Shown here: positions 35,201-46,200 of the stretch, one piece after another
Position numbering within the stretch: the stretch's first letter is position 1
How the letters are laid out: every line of letters starts with the position of its first letter
Made by a program: the position numbers and the translations under genes
Assembly (NCBI GenBank): GCA_015039465.1
Contig: MU130546.1
Location: 91,444-155,443, forward strand
Source of the DNA: Phlegmacium glaucopus
Taxonomy: Eukaryota > Basidiomycota > Agaricomycetes > Agaricales > Cortinariaceae
Direction of reading: 5' to 3'
Length of the DNA: 64,000 nucleotides
The notes under the pieces: generated by a model
Database searches by the model: none
Seen by the model: only the letters and a program-made list of their open reading frames with translations
Told to the model about the DNA's origin: nothing

Positions 35201-36380
35201 GGTTGGGCTGTGCGCACCGTAGGAGGTAATTCGAAGGATGTTGGAGAATGACTACCATTGCTATGATGATGACTCGCACCGTGTCTTCGCTGAAGTTGGT
35301 AAGCTCTGCTCTTCAGAGATTACATCAGGATTAGCCGGATAGCCGCAAACGCGACCTTGATTGCATCCTCAGTAAAGATTCGGAGGAATGTACGCCCGAA
35401 GACCCCTGCAAAATCACCTCTCGTCCATGCCGGTCTTCGCACTGAATTCCACCTTTCCTCCAGCAACTTAAACCATACCTTTTTTATTTCAAAAGTTCAT
35501 ATTCAGGCTTGTTGTCTATCAAGTTTACCCCAATGGATCTGCAAGACTTCGCGATGGCGGCCCAGGAAGCGGTGGACTTAATTTTTTTTCCAAGTGTACC
35601 ACAGCTATCTCCGAGATAAGCCTTTCGCCGCAGGGATTGACAGGGCTCTAGACGTTTTTGAGTGATTGTGGAAGTCTCAGCAGATTGATTTGAGAAAATC
35701 CACGAGAACCTCTTCCTCCGCCGGTGTCAGAGCTTCATGAGGCTCTTATGTGCTTCGCTTGACATTTTATCTGATGATGATTTCAGATCCTCCACTGGCC
35801 CTTAGGAATGTCGAATTCTTCTGTAATTTTCGTGCACCCTCCCGCTAGCTGGTCATGTTCCTTTATGCTTTTTTTTTGACCGTGGTCTGCATGATCGTTG
35901 TGTTAGCACGGCTTTGTTTCTGACGATTAGGGAAATGGAAGCCCAACAGTGAGGTGTCACCAGCACCTACGTAGTTCCCTCAATTTTTGCACGGATTCTT
36001 TTGATGTTAGATAGACATGTAGTAAAATATCATCGGACCAGGCCATCAGTACATTTAGAGCGTGTCAAGTGGTATAATTTTCGGTGCAGAATTGACTGGC
36101 ATAAGTTAATAACACTCAGCAACATTTTGTGCAGGCCTTAACAGCTCTTATGTAATCAGGACGTCTTTCTTCTTCCCTCTCACCATCCAAACCCTGAAGT
36201 AGCAACTTAGACATCAACAGCCATAGAGTGTCAGCAATGTCCAGCGATATGGAGCGCTGTTCTAATAAACTTGGCAAGTCCTAGTAAACACACATCTCTG
36301 ACCACCACACTGATGCTCTTGGTTCAAACCCTGAAGTAGCAACTTCGACATCGACAACCATAGCGAGCGTCGTTGATTTC
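29295..36380. other. 7.1-kb gene-poor spacer
   Basis: No supported gene. A plus-strand frame at 30191-30550 (119 codons, Lys-rich, with KTKNKALSKKCAKDGDRSPR) has no family resemblance and an AT-rich context. A patch at 30995-31025 repeats GTAGTACGTA. Frames at 32021-33119, 33369-33769 and 34555-35581 are short, overlap on both strands and show no conserved motifs. Near 36175-36360 a segment of about 40 bp (AAACCCTGAAGTAGCAACTT) occurs twice just upstream of the NLR gene start, part of the local duplication seen there. Confidence 0.4.
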
Positions 36381-36749
36381 ATGCCATCCGTTACTGTTAG
36401 TGCTGCCGCTGAAAGCGCTCAAGTCAATCCAGCCTTTGGAATTGCTGTGAGTGTTCAATTTCGCCCATCGCGCCCATAATCGCTCATCCATCGTCGTTGA
36501 TTAGGCTACCGAGGAACTCCAAGTCTCCGCCCTAGTATCTGCCTTGGAGATCAATGATCCATTTCCTGTAAGCGTTCAACCTAGTCCATCACATCAATCA
36601 TCACTCAATCATCGTCGTCGATTAGGCCGCCCATGAACTTCAAGTCTCCGCCCCAGTCTCTGCCATGGTAGAGATCAATGATCTTGCTCGCGTAAGCATC
36701 TTTCAATTCGGCCCACATCCATGATCACTCAATCATCATCGTCGATCAG
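36381..36749 (+). repeat. Tandem exon-intron duplication at NLR 5' end
   Basis: Exons 2 and 3 and the start of exon 4 are copies of one unit: GAACTCCAAGTCTCCGCC, GAACTTCAAGTCTCCGCC and GACCTCCAAGTCGCCGC. The introns between them are also alike (GTAAGC...CTCAATCATCGTCGTCGATTAG type, 58 bp each). The unit period is about 121-124 bp. Exons of 63 and 66 bp with phase-0 borders let the unit be gained or lost without a frameshift. Confidence 0.8.
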
Positions 36750-39700
36750 ACTGACCATGACCTCCAAGTCGCCGCTTTGGGAGGTGCTCCTGTAGCCCAT
36801 TCGGAAGAAATTTCGCCCTCCTTGCAAGCCAACTTGGGACCTACAGTTTCAGAACAAGATCCCTGGGTAAGTTGCCTACGCCTGCTGTCCTTCGCTATTC
36901 CTGATGATCAGCAGATTCAGCATTCTGGCTCGGGTTTCTTTGCAAATGCCCAGAATTTTCTCATCACTGGCGGCACTTTTGTAAGTCTTTTTCTCGTATA
37001 CTGCATAAATAATATAGTAATAATTGTACGTAGGTTAACTGCGAGAATTACGTCAATATTCTCCCTGCCAATACTGGCCAAGAGCAGATGGGGATCCATG
37101 TACCTCAAAAACCAAACTCCAGTCCAATCTTTACTGGACGGAAAGATGTACTCGACAAACTTGGGAAGATTTTTGTTCCTCATACTAACAGTCGACTAAT
37201 GTCAAGGCGCTCCTGTCTCCTCTGGGGAATGGGAGGGATTGGAAAGACCCAGATCTGTCTCAGGTTCATAGAAGAAATGTCAGACAGGTAAGTGTCTTCA
37301 CATTGCCATTCACAACCACACTGGATTTAAATCTTATTCTAGTTTTTCACATGTGTTCTGGGTTGATGCCTCTTCTCATGAGAGTATTACAATGTCTTGC
37401 AAGGGCATATCCACCCTTCCTGCTGCACAAATTTTTGGTGTGGATGGCTCAGTCCAGTCTGCCCTGCAGTGGATATCTCACATTCAAGAAGAATGGTTGA
37501 TTGTGTTTGATAATGCTGATGATCTCTCCCCAGAGATGGTGGCTAAGTTCTTTCCCCCAGGTAATGGGGGGAATATTCTGATTACTAGCCGAAACAGATC
37601 CATGGGGAGGATTGTAATGTTTGAGAATGTGATTGCTATAAATGAGATGGAAGAGTCAGAGGCTACATCTCTGCTTCTCAGATCTAGCCGTTTGGCTTCA
37701 TTACCTGAGCATCTACAGGCTGCTAAAAGGATTGTCAATGAGCTTGGCTGCATTCCTCTTGCTGTAGATCATGCTGGTGCTTATATTGAAGCTGGGAAAT
37801 GTGATCTCAATAAATATCTGAGACAATTCTCCTTGCATCGCCAGACTCTTATGTCAGATGCTTCATACACAGGAGCATCCAACTATAATCAAACAGTGTA
37901 TGGGACTTGGGATCTATCTTTTAATGAAATAAAAAGAAGAGCTAGTAGACAATCTGACACTGGAAATGCACAAGCAGCCCAGGCTGCAATCCTAATTCTT
38001 CAAATATGTGCTTTCTATCATCATAGTAATATTTCTAAAGAGATATTCCAATCTGCTGCTGAAGAGTCTAGGAAATATGTCATTGATAGTGAGGTAGCTG
38101 AAAAGCTACCCTGTGCAATTGACTCATTGGATTATACCCTACTTGCACTGGACAATGATGGTCACTGGGATGACTTCCTCTTTGGCCAAGGTATTGGTGT
38201 GCTTCTGTCATTCTCATTGATTAAAAGAGGACAATCATCTGAAATGTTGTCTGTTCATCCTTTGGTGCACTGCTGGAGTTGTGAGCAAATGTTGAAATCT
38301 GAGCAGCAAAGAATATGGGAGATGGGAAGCATAATCTTGTCCTGTGCTGTTGCAAATCCATGGAGACATGAAAGTCAAGATTATGCATTACGACGACTGA
38401 TTTTTCCACATATCAATGCAAATGAGTTATATGGAATACAGATAGGACTTATCAAGCAGTACTATGATGATAAATGGATGAATTTTGCACTAGTAATGTC
38501 AGAGAACGGAGACTGGAACAATGCAGAGCAGCTATTTGTTCAGGTCATGGACATGAGGAAGAAGCTGCTTGGTGCAAAACATCCAAACACACTCTCCAGC
38601 ATGGTAAATCTAGCTACCACATACCATAATCTGGGAAGGTGGAATAAGGCAGAGCAGTTGGGGGTTCAAGTCATGGATATGATGAAGAAGCTGCTTGGTG
38701 CAAAACATCCAGACACACTCACAAGCATGGCAACTCTATCTATTGTATATCAAGATCAGGGAAGGTGGAATGAGGCAGAGCAGCTGGGAGTTCAAGTCCT
38801 GGACATGAGGAAGAAGTGTCTTGGTAGAAAACATCCAAACACCCTCATAAGCATGGAAAATCTAGCTATCATATATAAAAATCAGGGAAGGTTGAATGAG
38901 GCAGAGCAGCTGGAGGTTCAAGTCATGGATATAAGGAAGAAGCATCTTGGTGCAGAACATCCAGACACACTTAGAAGCATAGGAAATCTGGCAGCTACAT
39001 ATTTGCATCAGAGAAGGTGGTATGAGGCAGAGCAGCTGGGGGTTCAAGTCATGGACATGGAAAAGGAGCATCTTGGTACAGAACATCCAGATACCCTCAT
39101 GAGCATGGCAAATTTAGCAGTCACATACTTGCATCAGGGAAGGTTGAATGAGGCGGAGCAGCTGGGGGTTCAAGTCATGAATATGAGGAAGAAGTTTCTT
39201 GGTGCAGAACATCCAGACACCCTTATGACCATGGAAAATCTAGCTATCACATATAAAAATCAGGGAAGGTTGAATGAGGCAGAGCAGCTGGAGGTTCAAG
39301 TCATGGCCATGAGAAAGAAGCTGCTTGGTGCAGAACATCCACACACCCTCATGAGCATGGCAAATCTGGCTGTCACATACAAAAATCAGGGAAGGTGGAA
39401 TGAGGCAGAGCAGATGGAGATTCAAGTCATGGACATGATGAAGAAGCTTCTCGGTGCAGAACATCCAGACACCCTCATGACCATGGAAAATCTAGCTATC
39501 ACATATAAAAATCAGGGAAGGTTGAATGAGGCAGAGCAGCTGGAGGTTCAAGTCATGGCCATGAGAAAGAAGCTGCTTGGTGCAGAACATCCACACACCC
39601 TCATGAGCATGGCAAATCTGGCTGTCACATACAAAAATCAGGGAAGGTGGAATGAGGCAGAGCAGATGGAGGTTCAAGTCATGGACATGATGAAGAAGCT

Positions 39701-40508
39701 TCTTGGTGCAGAACATCCAGACACTCTCATGATCATGGCAAATCTAGCTATCACATATAAAAATCAGGGAAGGTGGAATGAGGCAGAGCAGATGGAGATT
39801 CAAGTCATGGACATGAGGAAGAAGCTTCTTGGTGCAGATCATCCAGACACCCTCATGAGCATGGCAAATCTAGCTATCACATTCAAAAACCAGGGAAGGT
39901 TGAATGAGGCAGAGCAGCTGGAGGTTCAAGTCATGGACATGAGAAAGAAGCTTCTTGGTGCAGAACATCCAGATACCCTCATGAGCATGGCAAATCTAGC
40001 TACCACATGCCATAAACAAGGAAGATGGAATGAGGCAGAGCAGCTGGGGGTTCAAGTTATGGACATGAGGAAGAGGCTTCTTGGTTCAGAACATCCAGAC
40101 ACCCTCTCAAGCATGGAAGATCTAGCTACTACATACAGTGATCAAGGAAGGTGGAACGAGGCAGAGCAGCTGGATGTTCAAGTCATGGACATGAGGAAGA
40201 AGCTACTTGGTGCAGAACATCCAGACACACTCATGACCATGGCAAATCTAGCTATCACATATAAAAACAAGGGAAGGTGGAATGAGGCAGAGCAGATGGA
40301 GGTTCAGGTCATGGACATGAGGAAGAAGCTTCTTGGTGCAGAACATCCAGATACCCTCATGAGCATGGCAAATCTAGCTACCACATACCATAAACAAGGA
40401 AGGTGGAATGAGGCAGAGCAGCTGGATGTTCAAGTCATGGACATGAGGAAGAAGCTTCTTGGTGCAGAACATCCAGACACCCTCACTATGAGACCAACAC
40501 CATGGTAA
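36381..40508 (+). CDS. NB-ARC / TPR-repeat NLR-like protein
   Basis: Seven exons: 36381-36446, 36505-36567, 36626-36691, 36750-36866, 36912-36980, 37034-37287, 37343-40508 (1,266 codons; all phases agree). Residues 1-127 come from five small phase-0 exons and include GFFANAQNFLITGGTF, a motif type often preceding NTPase domains in Agaricomycete NLRs. NB-ARC spans about 170-450: P-loop GMGGIGKTQ, Walker B WLIVFDNADD, GNILITSRNRS, and LGCIPLAVDHAGAYI in place of GLPLAL. From about residue 600 there are 15 kinesin-light-chain-type TPRs of 42 residues (consensus LGAEHPDTLMSMANLA ... NQGRWNEAEQ), then a cut sixteenth ending TMRPTPW. Such STAND proteins act in fungal self/non-self recognition or programmed cell death; this one's ligand is unknown. 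Confidence 0.9.
38520..40490 (+). repeat. 126-bp coding tandem repeat (TPR array)
   Basis: About 15.5 units of 126 bp in the last exon of the NLR gene. Neighbouring units are nearly identical. The pair of units starting near 39223 recurs almost unchanged 252 bp later, near 39475, which indicates recent duplication or unequal exchange of a two-unit block. Confidence 0.92.
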
Positions 40509-40908
40509 TTTACAACAAAAAGGGTAGGAATCAGGAAATAACACCAAAAAATAGTGATTTTAAGAAGTTGAAAATTACAACATTAATGATAGGAACCAAT
40601 TCCTATGATTAATATAGATATTTACAATGGAAAGCAATGTAATTTTTAACAAAAAAATTACAACTGTTAAGGTAGGAATTACTGGGGTAAAAGACAACAA
40701 AAAAAAACAATGTTACTTGTAGGAACCAATTCAAATAGTAGATATTTACAACCAAAAAGTAATGACATGAACAAGAAAAAAATTACAATGGTTAAAGTAG
40801 GAATTTAGTAGGGTAAAATACAACTAAAAAGATAACAAAAATCATATCATTGACTTTGTTTTGTTTCAGTTAGTTTTTGATTGCAATATATAGAAACTAT
40901 AGCTAACA
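40509..40908. repeat. AT-rich spacer with imperfect ~125-bp tandem repeat
   Basis: Words such as GGAACCAATTC, AGATATTTACAA, TTAAGGTAGGAATT and GGGTAAAA-ACAAC recur in the same order at about 40605-40720 and 40716-40850. This is two diverged copies of a non-coding unit following the NLR stop. No gene is seen. Confidence 0.6.
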
Positions 40909-41182
40909 GCTACATATACCCCTTGCACAAAATCTTCTTCCTCTGAAGATATTGCTCAACTCCTTCTCAACAACCTCTATAAATGATTTGGACTCCCAGA
41001 CAAAATGATCTCCAATAGAGACCCTCAGTTGAATGCAAAAGCTTTGAAAATCTTTTCAAATTACTTGGAATAGAACATGCAAAAACTACAGTTTTCATCC
41101 CCAGTCTGATGGAACTACTGAATGCTTTAACCAAGAGATAGAAGCATATTTGTCTATATACTGCTTCAACAACCCAACAAAC
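40909..41182 (+). pseudogene. Ty3-C fossil, left part: integrase core fragment
   Basis: Translated pieces match Ty3 integrase: TPCTKSSSSEDIAQLLLNNL, then YK-stop-FGLPDKMISNRDPQ (TGA where Ty3-A has Arg in YKRFGLP). After a frameshift come FHPQSDGTTECFNQEIEAYL and SIYCFNNPTN. The frame is cut by Ty3-B at 41183 and resumes at 49282 with WLSALPTLESCTITDNILGL. The 5' portion of the element (LTR, gag, RT) is missing; upstream sequence is the NLR downstream spacer. It is an old copy of the same group as Ty3-A. Confidence 0.8.
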
Positions 41183-41603
41183 TGTTATGAACGTCTGGTA
41201 CGCACATAGCCCCTACTCTTTTTCCCTTCTTCTTTACTGTACAACATACCTTCTCCATCGTTCCCTTCTTACACCATTCCCCCTTTTGCCCTAAACCTTC
41301 TTTGTACTATATATAACCATCGCTTCCGCTCCCTTTATCTCTGACTCGTACCGACTCGTATCTAGCACGGACCATGGACTATCTCTGACTCGAACCCTTA
41401 CTATATAAGAGCCATACCCATAGCTACAACTCCCTAGTTTAGACCTTTGTATTACTACGGTCTTAATCTACACAGCTTGCTCAGAACCTGTCGTCCTCAG
41501 TCTTAAACTTGTTGAATGCAATTGCAGTTGTATCTAAGTCCCTAGTTACTTGGTCTATCGGCCCAGCACCAAACGCAAGTGCAAGCTTATAGTCGCTGTA
41601 ACA
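41183..41603 (+). repeat. Ty3-B 5' LTR (421 bp)
   Basis: Begins TGTTATGAACG, ends GCTGTAACA. It contains two copies of TATCTCTGACTC (41336-41347 and 41380-41391) upstream of the TATA box. It differs from the 3' LTR at three bases, in two CpG sites near the tips. Confidence 0.95.
41402..41448 (+). promoter_or_regulatory. Ty3-B LTR core promoter and self-primer segment
   Basis: TATATAAG at 41402-41409 lies 26-33 nt upstream of TAGTTTAGACCTTT (41435-41448), the segment that pairs with the primer site. The transcript is therefore inferred to begin at or near 41435. The same arrangement occurs in Ty3-A. Confidence 0.7.
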
Positions 41604-41617
41604 AAAGGTCTAAACTA
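41604..41617 (+). promoter_or_regulatory. Ty3-B self-complementary primer binding site
   Basis: AAAGGTCTAAACTA begins one base after the LTR and is the exact reverse complement of 41435-41448 within the LTR (14 of 14 bases). This is consistent with Tf1-type self-priming of reverse transcription. Confidence 0.82.
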
Positions 41618-41936
41618 CTCTTGCGTCCACTTCTCTAAGCGCAGACGAACCTTACCCTCTGGAGCCCAACAAAACACGCACTAGCCAACAAAAACCAGCA
41701 GTTACTTGGATCATCCTTGTAACCCAAACTCGTGTGATTGCCCATATCAACGGAGTCATAAGAAGATTGTGTGGTCGCCGATACCAACGGATCTCAAGAG
41801 ATAATACACCACGACGTCAAAGGGCAAATACCAAGCCCCTATCGAGTCATCAGAAGAAGAAGACACAACCGGAAGCAGTCAATACGACACCAACAACGAA
41901 GAACCTCTCGAAGAAAAACTCCCTGAGCCAGAACGC

Positions 41937-43214
41937 ATGAGCCACAGCTCTACAACACAACCAAGACAAGAACGAGTAGGAAGAAACCCTCGAACAACTG
42001 CAATAGACCAACCAGTTCCTCAGACACCATCAACTCCTCAACCATCTACCTCAGAAAAAGTCAAAACCCCAGTATACACACCACCCGTTGCTCCCTCCTC
42101 ATTCCAAACACCTGCCCCATTACCACCTGCCCCCTTTGGACCCAAAGCACCCGCTCAACAGCCAAAATCCGACTGGGATATAACTAGTGACCACGAAGAC
42201 GACGATGACAAAATGTCAAAAGAAGTACGCATCAACCCCCCGCAGCCATACCACAGAGATCGAGACGGACTCCTGTCCTTCCTCCAGGACTGTCAAGTAT
42301 ACCTCTCTCTCAATGATTCAATCTATAACTCTGAAGCCAAACAAATCATCTTTATCCTCTCATTCCTCACTGGCGGAACTGCTAAAATCTGGAAAGAAGC
42401 CTTCCTTGACGAATGTCTCGCTACCACACCCCCAGACTTTGGAACTTATGTCGGTTTCATCAAGAAACTCAAAGAAGCATTCTTAGCCGCCGACGCTGAA
42501 GGAGAAGCCAGAGCCCAACTACGACAACTCAGGCAAGGAACCAACTCGGTAGACAATTACATCGCAGAATTCAGAATCCTTGCTGGAAGATCTGGAATCC
42601 AAGACGACAAAACTCTTATCGATTATTTCTCAGAAGGAATCCACTCCTCCCTCCTCCAGAAAATCTACGGACTTGAGAACCCCCCTACAGCTATCAGAGA
42701 TTGGTACGCTAAAGCCTCTCGATTCGACCTCCAATACAAACGATGCAAGGAAATAATTCAGAGAAAAACTGGAAACACCCCCCAAGCCAAGAAAACTTAT
42801 CCTGCGCCACGCTATGTTAATCATCATCATGATCCCAATGCTATGGACATCGACACAACCGAGATCGACCGCCTCACTATAGAAGAACGCGAACAATATA
42901 TAAAAGAACGCGAACAACATATAAAAGAACACGAACAACATATAAAAGAATGCGAACAACATATAAAAGAACGAAGATGCTTCCACTGCCACAAGATAGG
43001 ACACTTCGCCCAAGAATGCCGCTCCAAGCAAAACAATGCCCCGAACACAAACTCGAACTATGTCAAACCAAACGACAGCAGTTACAAGAAATTTAACGGA
43101 TTCAAGAAGACAGCCGCTACCGCCCGAGCCATGATACGCAACCTAGTTGAAGATATGGATGTAGAAGAAAAAGAGAAGTTGATAGATGAAGTAGTCAAGG
43201 ACCAGGATTTTTAG
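41937..43214 (+). CDS. gag: Ty3-B gag
   Basis: A 425-codon open frame ending VKDQDF-TAG. Pro/Thr-rich N-terminus; retrotransposon-gag core with GLLSFLQDCQVYLSLNDSIY, AKIWKEAFLDECLA, NSVDNYIAEFRILAGRSGI and AIRDWYAKASRFDLQYKRC. Then PNAMDIDT, four to five copies of an eight-residue unit (EREQHIKE and variants, nt 42884-42975), and a zinc knuckle CFHCHKIGHFAQEC. The C-terminal helix is rich in Glu/Lys. The same frame is open without an ATG upstream to about 41806, with acidic sequence resembling the N-terminus of Ty3-A gag, so the true start may be further upstream, possibly via the frame beginning at 41734 and a frameshift. Capsid/nucleocapsid role by family. Confidence 0.9.
   Translation: MSHSSTTQPRQERVGRNPRTTAIDQPVPQTPSTPQPSTSEKVKTPVYTPPVAPSSFQTPAPLPPAPFGPKAPAQQPKSDWDITSDHEDDDDKMSKEVRINPPQPYHRDRDGLLSFLQDCQVYLSLNDSIYNSEAKQIIFILSFLTGGTAKIWKEAFLDECLATTPPDFGTYVGFIKKLKEAFLAADAEGEARAQLRQLRQGTNSVDNYIAEFRILAGRSGIQDDKTLIDYFSEGIHSSLLQKIYGLENPPTAIRDWYAKASRFDLQYKRCKEIIQRKTGNTPQAKKTYPAPRYVNHHHDPNAMDIDTTEIDRLTIEEREQYIKEREQHIKEHEQHIKECEQHIKERRCFHCHKIGHFAQECRSKQNNAPNTNSNYVKPNDSSYKKFNGFKKTAATARAMIRNLVEDMDVEEKEKLIDEVVKDQDF
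42884..42975 (+). repeat. 24-bp tandem repeat in Ty3-B gag
   Basis: Units of the type GAACAACATATAAAAGAA-CGC are repeated four times with small changes. They encode a charged eight-residue helix unit just before the zinc knuckle. Ty3-A gag has no such repeat at this site. Confidence 0.85.
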
Positions 43215-43231
43215 GCAAGCACACAGTTTCA

Positions 43232-46200
43232 ATGTCTGTGTTGCTGATGATTTCTTCTGTATTAGTAGCCGAGATGGGAAAACAATCTATGATCTTACAG
43301 ACCCCTATCACGTGCAAAACTGAAAAAGAAAACAAAATCGTTGACGCTCGAATTCTTATGGACACCGGAGCAGGCGGACTCTTTATGAACGCTGGCTTCG
43401 CCAAACAACACCAAGTACTCCTGTACCCCCTCAATAAACCTATACTCCCCCGAAACACAGATGGATCCCCTAACTCCAATGGGAAAATCACACATTACAC
43501 CTGGATCAGATATCAACAAGGCAACAGTTGGATGATGGAACGACTTCATATCGTCACAATTGCAAGCGCCGACGTCATATTTGGACTCCCCTGGTTCCAA
43601 GCCCATAAACCTCAAATAGACTGGGAAACTGGACGAATGCATCTCCCAATGGGAAAACACCAACTAGCCCTGACTTACAATCAAAGGAATTGACAACGAT
43701 TACGAGAAACACAAAACGCCCACACCACCACCCTAAACAGGATGGAAATTGACGAAACACGATACAACCAAGTAGAAGAAGAAATAAAAGAAACAATAGA
43801 GAAATGGAAAGAAAAGAGGAAGAAGAAGACCAAACTGCAAAGAAGCGATTCCCCCGATTGGAGAAAAAGAGAACAAGTCACCTCGATCCCCGAAACTCCA
43901 ACTCTTCCGAAAGCCACAATAGAAGAAGTCGAAGATGAGGAATCACCCTTCAATTCAACACTCCTAAAATTGGATGACGAAAATGAAACCATCAAACTCA
44001 ACCTCGACGACAGCGAAACCGAGCTGGTTGCCGCTTTTATCAACCACGACATGGACAACAAACTCTGGGTTAACAAAACCAATGTCTCTACTGCCTTAGC
44101 AAGTGAACAAAATGCGAAGAAAGACGAGAAAACTCTGAAAGAGATGATACCATCGGAACTTATGGATTATTGGCGTATCTTCAACAAGGAAACTGCAGAA
44201 CGATTCCCTGGAGCAAGACCCTACGATCATGCCATCGACCTTAAAGACGACTTCGTACCTCGCGACTGCAAGGTCTACCCACTCACACTACCGGAACAAG
44301 CTGAACTAGACAAATTCCTCAAAGAAAATCTCGACAAAGGCTACATACGACCATCCAAATCCCCCATGGCATCACCATTCTTCTTCGTCGACAAAAAAGA
44401 TGGAAAAGTACGCCCTACACAAGACTATCAAACACTAAACGAAGGAACAGTCAAGAACACCTATCCACTTCCCCTCATCTCCAAACTCATTGACAAACTC
44501 AAAGGTGCCAAATACTTCACCAAATTGGACATCCGATGGGGTTACAACAATGTACGCATTCGAGACGGAGACCAATGGAAAGCAGCTTTCAAAACCAACA
44601 AAGGACTATTCGAACCCACAGTCATGTTCTTCGGACTCTGTAACTCCCCCGCCACATTTCAAGCAATGATGGATGACATATTCATAATTGAAACCACTGA
44701 AGGATGGGTTGTCATCTATATGGATGATATCTTCATATTCACCAAAACAATTGCTGAGAACATGGAAAACACCAGACGGATCCTCCAACGCCTCGCTGAC
44801 AACAACCTGTACCTTAAACCTGAGAAATGCGCTTTCTGGCAAACCAAAGTGGAATTCCTAGGACTAGTCATTGAAGAAAACAAACTCGCTATGGACCCTG
44901 TAAAACTCGCTGGAATTGCTGACTGGCCTGCACCCACCTCAGTACACAAAATCCACTCATTCCTAGGCTTTGGCAACTACTATCGACGATTTATTCAAGG
45001 ATACGGCAATATGACAAATCCACTTAACAACCTACTCAAGAAAGACACCAAATTCGAATGGACACCCGAACGAAGCCAAGCTTTCGAAACACTGAAAAGG
45101 AAATTCACCGAATCCCCAGTTCTATGAATGCCTGATGCAACAAAACCCTTTGAACTCGAAACGGATGCCTCTAAATACGCTTCAGGAGCAGTACTACGAC
45201 AACAAGATAACAACAGAGACTGGCACCCCTGTGGATATCTATCCAAGTCATTCAACAATACGGAACGAAACTACAAAATCTACGACTGAGAACTTCTAGC
45301 AATTATTCGAGCCCTCAAAGAATGGTGACACTATTTAATGGGAAACCCATACCCAGTCACCGTACGCTCTGATCATAAGAACCTAACCTACTTCAAAACC
45401 ACTCAAAAACTCAATCGACGACAAGCTCGATGGAGCCTTTTCCTCTCCGAATTTGACATTCACCTCACACATGTACCTGGAACCCAAATGGTTCAATCCG
45501 ATGCCCTTTCACGGCATGCCGACCTTACTGTTGGAATGGAAAACAATAACAAAGACCGCACATTACTCCCCGACAATCTTTTTGTTAATGCCATCGACAT
45601 GGAACTCCAAGAACTCATAACCTCTACAAAACAAATGGACAATGTCGTCAAAACCGCATTACATGCGATCCTCCATGGCGGGCCCCTCCCTATGCGCTCT
45701 GCCCTTAATGACTGGCGAACCGACGGTGACCTGGTTTTCTATAAAAACCGCTGCTACGTACCTGATAACATGGACTTACACCGCAACATTGTTCGAAAAC
45801 ATCACGACTCTATCCCTGCTGGACACCCTGGCCGCCTTGTTACCCAAAACCTAGTCCAACACAACTATTGGTGGCCCGGGATGGCTACGTTTATTCGAAA
45901 CTATGTTGATGGCTGTGCCATCTGTCAACAACACAAGATCAACCGACACCCTATTTCCCCACCTTTACAACCTATTCGTTCAGAACAACTCTGCCCATTC
46001 TCTCTGATCACTATGGATTTCATCACGGATCTCCCTCTCTCCGACGGCTTTGACTCTATCATGGTCGTGGTTGACCACGGATCTACGAAGGGGGTAATTC
46101 TAACTCCATGCCACAAAACAATTGATGCCAACGGAACCGCTTCTATTTTACTTGACTCACTTTACAAAAGATACAGATTACCGGACAAAGCTATCTCCGA

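Noticed and set aside
38862..39716. Three repeated 74-codon minus-strand frames
   Set aside because: They are antisense shadows of the 126-bp TPR repeat units and recur at the repeat period.
38520..40490. CRISPR-like periodic array
   Set aside because: The 126-bp units are contiguous coding TPRs with no spacers, in a eukaryotic gene.
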